Assembly: GCA_945874195.1 (NCBI GenBank)
Contig: CAMCFW010000010.1
Location: forward strand, 1-16,531
DNA: 16,531 nucleotides
Direction of reading: 5' to 3'
Source: Chryseobacterium gleum
Lineage (GTDB): Bacteria; Bacteroidota; Bacteroidia; UBA10329
Shown here in pieces: positions 13,436-16,531 of the stretch. The notes under the pieces were generated by a model. The model searched no databases, was not told the DNA's origin, and worked only from the letters and a program-made list of their open reading frames with translations. The stretch's first letter is position 1; every line of letters begins with the position of its first letter. A program made the translations under genes and the position numbers.

Positions 13436-15661
13436 TTACTGGAGCACCACCTTCAAGGCAGTTCTTCCGCTTTCACCCTGTAGTACAATATGGTAGACAC
13501 CTGCATCAAGGCTGGACAGATCGAACATTTCGCGCGATACGCCAGCATTGAAATCCTTGGTTCTTGTCGAAATCGTTCTGCCAGTAATGTCCAAAACGTT
13601 GATGGTCAGTTCCTGTGACTGCTTCAAGTTCAGGTTCAACGCTGCAACTCCATCTGTTGGGTTAGGTGAAATGGAGAAGTCTCCGGCCAGTTGTTCCAAG
13701 ATGCCGGGTGTCACGGTACATGGAGAACTCTGCTCGCCAATGTAGGTCAGCGTCTCAAAATCGATGTAGCAAACCCAGTTCACACTATCGACAAATGGAT
13801 TCCTGTTGCCCTGCTCGCCTTCAATGAAATCGTTTCTAGATATCTCCCAAGCATCCGGTGGATCTTGCCAGTGCCACTGCTTCAACACATCCTGATCCTG
13901 TCCATATTGCACAGCGAAGTCGATCGGGTTGGGCAGTTCCCATGTTCCACCAGTGCCGTTCCACTTTACAGCCATATAGAATATGGCACGGGCAGCGTCT
14001 CCCTTATGTTGGTCGCGCGGTTCATAGACCCGTTCTCCAACAGCATTATCACCGTACTGCGCATCAAGGAATGAACTGGCCTGAACAACCACCTCACCCA
14101 ACGGTCGATTGCTGCGCACCGCATTCGCGCTGTTCTGATGTGTGGGGAAAAGATTATGCATATCAGAGTATTCTTCTCCGTCAGATCCTTCAAGAAACGT
14201 TGGCATCCAGCTATGCGGCCACGAGTGTTCGCGGCTGATCACATCGTAGAAGAATGCCCCGGTGTATAGGTGCTTGTAGCCCGAATAGACACACGAAACA
14301 ACCGATTGGCCGTCTGTGGTATCGCGCGAAGCGAACTTGTTGATCATGATCGGTCCGTAATTACTGTAGAATATCTGGTCGAACCCTTGGCTGATTCTAG
14401 CCTGAAGGTCGCCTAGGAAACTACTAGCCGATGGATCGACACCATTGTAATAAGTACCCATCATTGATCCGCTCGAAGTGACGCTTCCTGTCAGCGGAGA
14501 AGCGGTCAAATAGTTCTCGTATCCCGAAGAACCATTGAACGCGAAAGCGGCAAAATGGTAGTCTGTTCCCGCAACCACATACTTTGGCGAAAACGTTCCT
14601 GCTGCGCCTACGTGCACCACTTGTGCACCGTTGATGTAATCTCCCTTGGTGTACGTGTTCCCGTCCATTGGAGCATCTGTAACCGCACTTCCGATGGTGC
14701 GAAGCACGATGTAATTCTCGGGAGAACCACTTGCAGCTGCGAAGGCAACATCGTAATCGTAAGATGTGACATTGGAAAAGCTGAGATTGCTTGGTTGGGC
14801 AGATGGTTCCGTAGCATAATCACCTCCAATACCATACAGGTCCACTTCAAATGAAACCTCGTCTCCGTTGGCGTCATTGTTCGTAATGATCATTGTTGCA
14901 AAGCGCGATCCCTGTTGCGCGGTGGCGAAATTGACCTGCAAATCATGTGTTCCGATCGCTGCGATGTTGAAGGGGGTTGAAACGTTGCTGAACGAGAAAT
15001 CGCCCGAATTCGGCCCTGCGATCTGCATGTTGGATATGGTCAGGTCGCTTCCACCGCCCAAATTGACATTCTCTATGGTGAAGGTGGTTGAGAGCGCGTT
15101 TCCGATCACATAGGTGGAATTGTTCACCACCGGAGTTCCTGCAACGTTGAGGGCGATCTCCTGCGCGGTGGTTGGCACCTGCGAAATGAGGGTGATCTCG
15201 TCCAATGCCATGTTTCTTCCATTTTGCTTTTCGGTGAAGATCCAACGGATGTAGCGGCTTGCCGCGTTGGGAACATCGGTGTATTCAACGAATGCAGAAG
15301 TGGTGGCATCGATGGCCGCCTGATTCAGCACACGCAAGGAGGTCCAGACGGTTCCGTCTGTTGATTCTTCGATGGTGAAAACGTCATTGGTTGCAGTACC
15401 CTGTCCCTTGATGTTGTAGGTGAAGCCACCGCACACATCGCTGAAATGCACTTGCACGTATTCATCGTCACCATCCAAGCGGCAAGCGGCTGCAACCAGG
15501 CCGTTGGTGTAGCGGGTGTTTCCCGGAACATTGTCGAGGCTTTCGAGCCAACCGGCAGGCTGTGGGTCGTCAAAATTCCACGAGGTGGGAAGTGCTGTCT
15601 GCCCGAAGGAAGTTGAGGCCAGAAGCATGGCTGCAATTGCGGTTATACTGTTTTTCATCAT
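13436..15661 (-). CDS. secreted endonuclease I with choice-of-anchor, Fn3-like and T9SS sorting domains
   Basis: 741 residues. Signal peptide 1-20 (cut after TSFG). N-terminal beta-sandwich 21-160 (SWNFDDPQPAGW to RYIRWIFTEKQNGRNMALDEITL), resembling domains that bind carbohydrate or matrix. Choice-of-anchor-D-like Ig fold about 165-280. Fn3-like module about 285-395. Endonuclease I domain (PF04231, EndA/NucM/Vvn family) about 400-645, with REHSWPHSW (477-485) giving the Glu478-His479 pair expected for the beta-beta-alpha-metal active site, SDMHNLFPT (499-507), SNRPLGEV, YEPRDQHKGDAARA (546-559) and QGNRNPFVD (617-625). C-terminal type A T9SS sorting domain about 660-741, with FSISPNPTDG and VYHIVLQGESGRTALKVVLQ. 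Predicted non-specific DNA/RNA nuclease secreted through the T9SS and attached to or released from the surface. Its ATG lies 6 bases after the stop of a TonB-dependent receptor, implying one message. A second ATG at 15658 is equally possible. Confidence 0.95.
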   Translation of the reverse strand: MMKNSITAIAAMLLASTSFGQTALPTSWNFDDPQPAGWLESLDNVPGNTRYTNGLVAAACRLDGDDEYVQVHFSDVCGGFTYNIKGQGTATNDVFTIEESTDGTVWTSLRVLNQAAIDATTSAFVEYTDVPNAASRYIRWIFTEKQNGRNMALDEITLISQVPTTAQEIALNVAGTPVVNNSTYVIGNALSTTFTIENVNLGGGSDLTISNMQIAGPNSGDFSFSNVSTPFNIAAIGTHDLQVNFATAQQGSRFATMIITNNDANGDEVSFEVDLYGIGGDYATEPSAQPSNLSFSNVTSYDYDVAFAAASGSPENYIVLRTIGSAVTDAPMDGNTYTKGDYINGAQVVHVGAAGTFSPKYVVAGTDYHFAAFAFNGSSGYENYLTASPLTGSVTSSGSMMGTYYNGVDPSASSFLGDLQARISQGFDQIFYSNYGPIMINKFASRDTTDGQSVVSCVYSGYKHLYTGAFFYDVISREHSWPHSWMPTFLEGSDGEEYSDMHNLFPTHQNSANAVRSNRPLGEVVVQASSFLDAQYGDNAVGERVYEPRDQHKGDAARAIFYMAVKWNGTGGTWELPNPIDFAVQYGQDQDVLKQWHWQDPPDAWEISRNDFIEGEQGNRNPFVDSVNWVCYIDFETLTYIGEQSSPCTVTPGILEQLAGDFSISPNPTDGVAALNLNLKQSQELTINVLDITGRTISTRTKDFNAGVSREMFDLSSLDAGVYHIVLQGESGRTALKVVLQ

Positions 15662-15667
15662 CTGTTT

Positions 15668-16531
15668 TTAAAATTTAATGCCAACGGTGGCTGTCCATCT
15701 GCGGCCTTGACCCACAAAAACCGTTGCCGCTGTGGCATCGAAGGTTACGTCAAGTGAATTGTTCTGCGCATCGGAAATGTAGGTCGTATTAAGCACGTTG
15801 AGGATGCTGGCCCTCAGGCTCAGGTCCATTTTCTTAAGCTTGATGGTCCATCCTGCATGGAGGTCGAACAGATAATAGGCCGGTATTTTCCACGAATCGC
15901 GTCCACTATTTTCTCCTTGCAGGTTAAGCGGATTGAATTCGGAGAAGTAATTGTCGAAGTAGGTGATCTGGCCTTTGATATAAACGTCCTTGGTTGGCTT
16001 GATCTTTATGCTACCAGAAACCTGAAACTGCGCAGCATCTCCCACACGAACCCCGTCAGCATCAACCGTATCAACATCGGTAGGAATATCACTTCCATCT
16101 TCATAATAGTAGGCGTATCCAACGCCTTTCCAACGCCAGTCTCCATAAGATATGAGCCCTTCCACATCGAAGAACCACGGTGTACGGTAAATGGCATCCA
16201 GCTCAACGCCTTGATGCACCGAACCTAAATTCGGGATGTTGATAGTCGTTGGTGTTCCGCCAGGCAACGAGTATTTCACCGGACGGTTTTCCCAGGTGGT
16301 GCGATACAGGTTCAGGTTGGCGGCCCAGCGCGAATATTTGACTGCATAGCCCAGTTCAACTCCCCATGAGAGCTCTGTCTTTATGCCTTCCACAAAATTG
16401 AAACTCGTTCCTGCATAGACATCGGCAATGATCGGTGGTCGGAAGAATATCCCGCCATTCACGAACAGGTTCATGTGATCCGTAATGTTGTAGTTCACTC
16501 CCAACTTGGCCGTTCCTCCCTGAAAATGGAT
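15668..16531 (-). CDS. TonB-dependent receptor, C-terminal barrel part (partial)
   Basis: 288 codons are visible and the frame stays open through the right edge (the last codons read IHFQGGTAKLGVNYNI), so the N-terminal signal peptide, plug domain and first barrel strands are missing. NLFVNGGIFFRPP and SFNFVEGIKTELSWGVELGYAVKYSRWAAN are the TonB-dependent receptor pattern in which strands of the 22-strand barrel alternate with acidic loops; NLGSVHQGVELDAIYR and LDLHAGW-like YLFDLHAGWTIKL follow, and the barrel closes with NVLNTTYISDAQ and a terminal WTATVGIKF ending in Phe. These receptors import nutrients across the outer membrane using TonB energy. Substrate is not readable from this part. 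Directly upstream of, and probably co-transcribed with, the secreted nuclease, with a 6-base gap. Confidence 0.93.
   Translation of the reverse strand: MHFQGGTAKLGVNYNITDHMNLFVNGGIFFRPPIIADVYAGTSFNFVEGIKTELSWGVELGYAVKYSRWAANLNLYRTTWENRPVKYSLPGGTPTTINIPNLGSVHQGVELDAIYRTPWFFDVEGLISYGDWRWKGVGYAYYYEDGSDIPTDVDTVDADGVRVGDAAQFQVSGSIKIKPTKDVYIKGQITYFDNYFSEFNPLNLQGENSGRDSWKIPAYYLFDLHAGWTIKLKKMDLSLRASILNVLNTTYISDAQNNSLDVTFDATAATVFVGQGRRWTATVGIKF

Noticed and set aside
13691..14238. Two overlapping plus-strand frames over 120 residues long
   Set aside because: Antisense to the catalytic part of the endonuclease, whose motifs are intact; no start context or domain supports them.
1..16531. CRISPR arrays, tRNA/rRNA genes, insertion sequences, attachment sites
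   Set aside because: No regularly spaced repeats, cloverleaf-like sequences, transposase motifs or terminal inverted repeats were seen while reading the gaps and both strands; short non-coding RNAs cannot be excluded by eye.

Overview
The window looks like a chromosomal piece from a member of the Bacteroidota, most likely a marine or aquatic Flavobacteriales-type organism. The evidence is a multidomain secreted nuclease ending in a type IX secretion (T9SS) sorting domain, TAnnTTTG-type -7 promoter elements, tandem OmpH/Skp genes behind bamA, and the gene order PorG/DUF6089 - uppS - bamA - ompH - ompH - murI, which I recall as conserved in this phylum. No tRNA, rRNA, insertion sequence, CRISPR array or phage gene was seen, and no gap between genes exceeds about 210 bases.

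Layout. 1-1413 (-): N-terminal half of sucA (2-oxoglutarate dehydrogenase E1), running off the left edge. 1620-2456 (-): murI, behind its own putative promoter and a palindrome. 2614-6916 (-): the envelope-assembly unit uppS > bamA > ompH-a > ompH-b, closed by a strong intrinsic terminator at 2556-2585; ompH-b has an in-frame TGA. 6973-8776 (-): two tandem outer-membrane barrel genes of the PorG/DUF6089 type, closed by a terminator at 6921-6947. 8856-11774 (-): CBS-domain protein > single-POTRA Omp85-like barrel > nadK; the barrel gene encodes a signal peptide but has no ATG/GTG/TTG in front of it. 11897-13380 (+): pdxJ and an alpha/beta hydrolase, overlapping by 4 bases and ending in a hairpin shared with the convergent gene. 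13436-16531 (-): a T9SS-sorted endonuclease I and, upstream of it, the C-terminal part of a TonB-dependent receptor that runs off the right edge.

How the parts fit. Most of the window serves the cell envelope: MurI supplies D-glutamate and UppS the undecaprenyl carrier for peptidoglycan, BamA folds outer-membrane barrels, OmpH/Skp proteins chaperone them through the periplasm, and the PorG-like proteins are probable outer-membrane parts of the T9SS, the route by which the nuclease at 13436-15661 would leave the cell. The nuclease next to a TonB-dependent receptor suggests extracellular nucleic-acid degradation linked to uptake (inference). NadK, PdxJ and SucA are housekeeping metabolism. I did not find a clearly undescribed multi-gene system. 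The most unusual signals are the interrupted ompH-b, the barrel gene without a canonical start codon, the duplicated PorG-like genes (one with a CxxC motif), and the palindrome in the murI leader.
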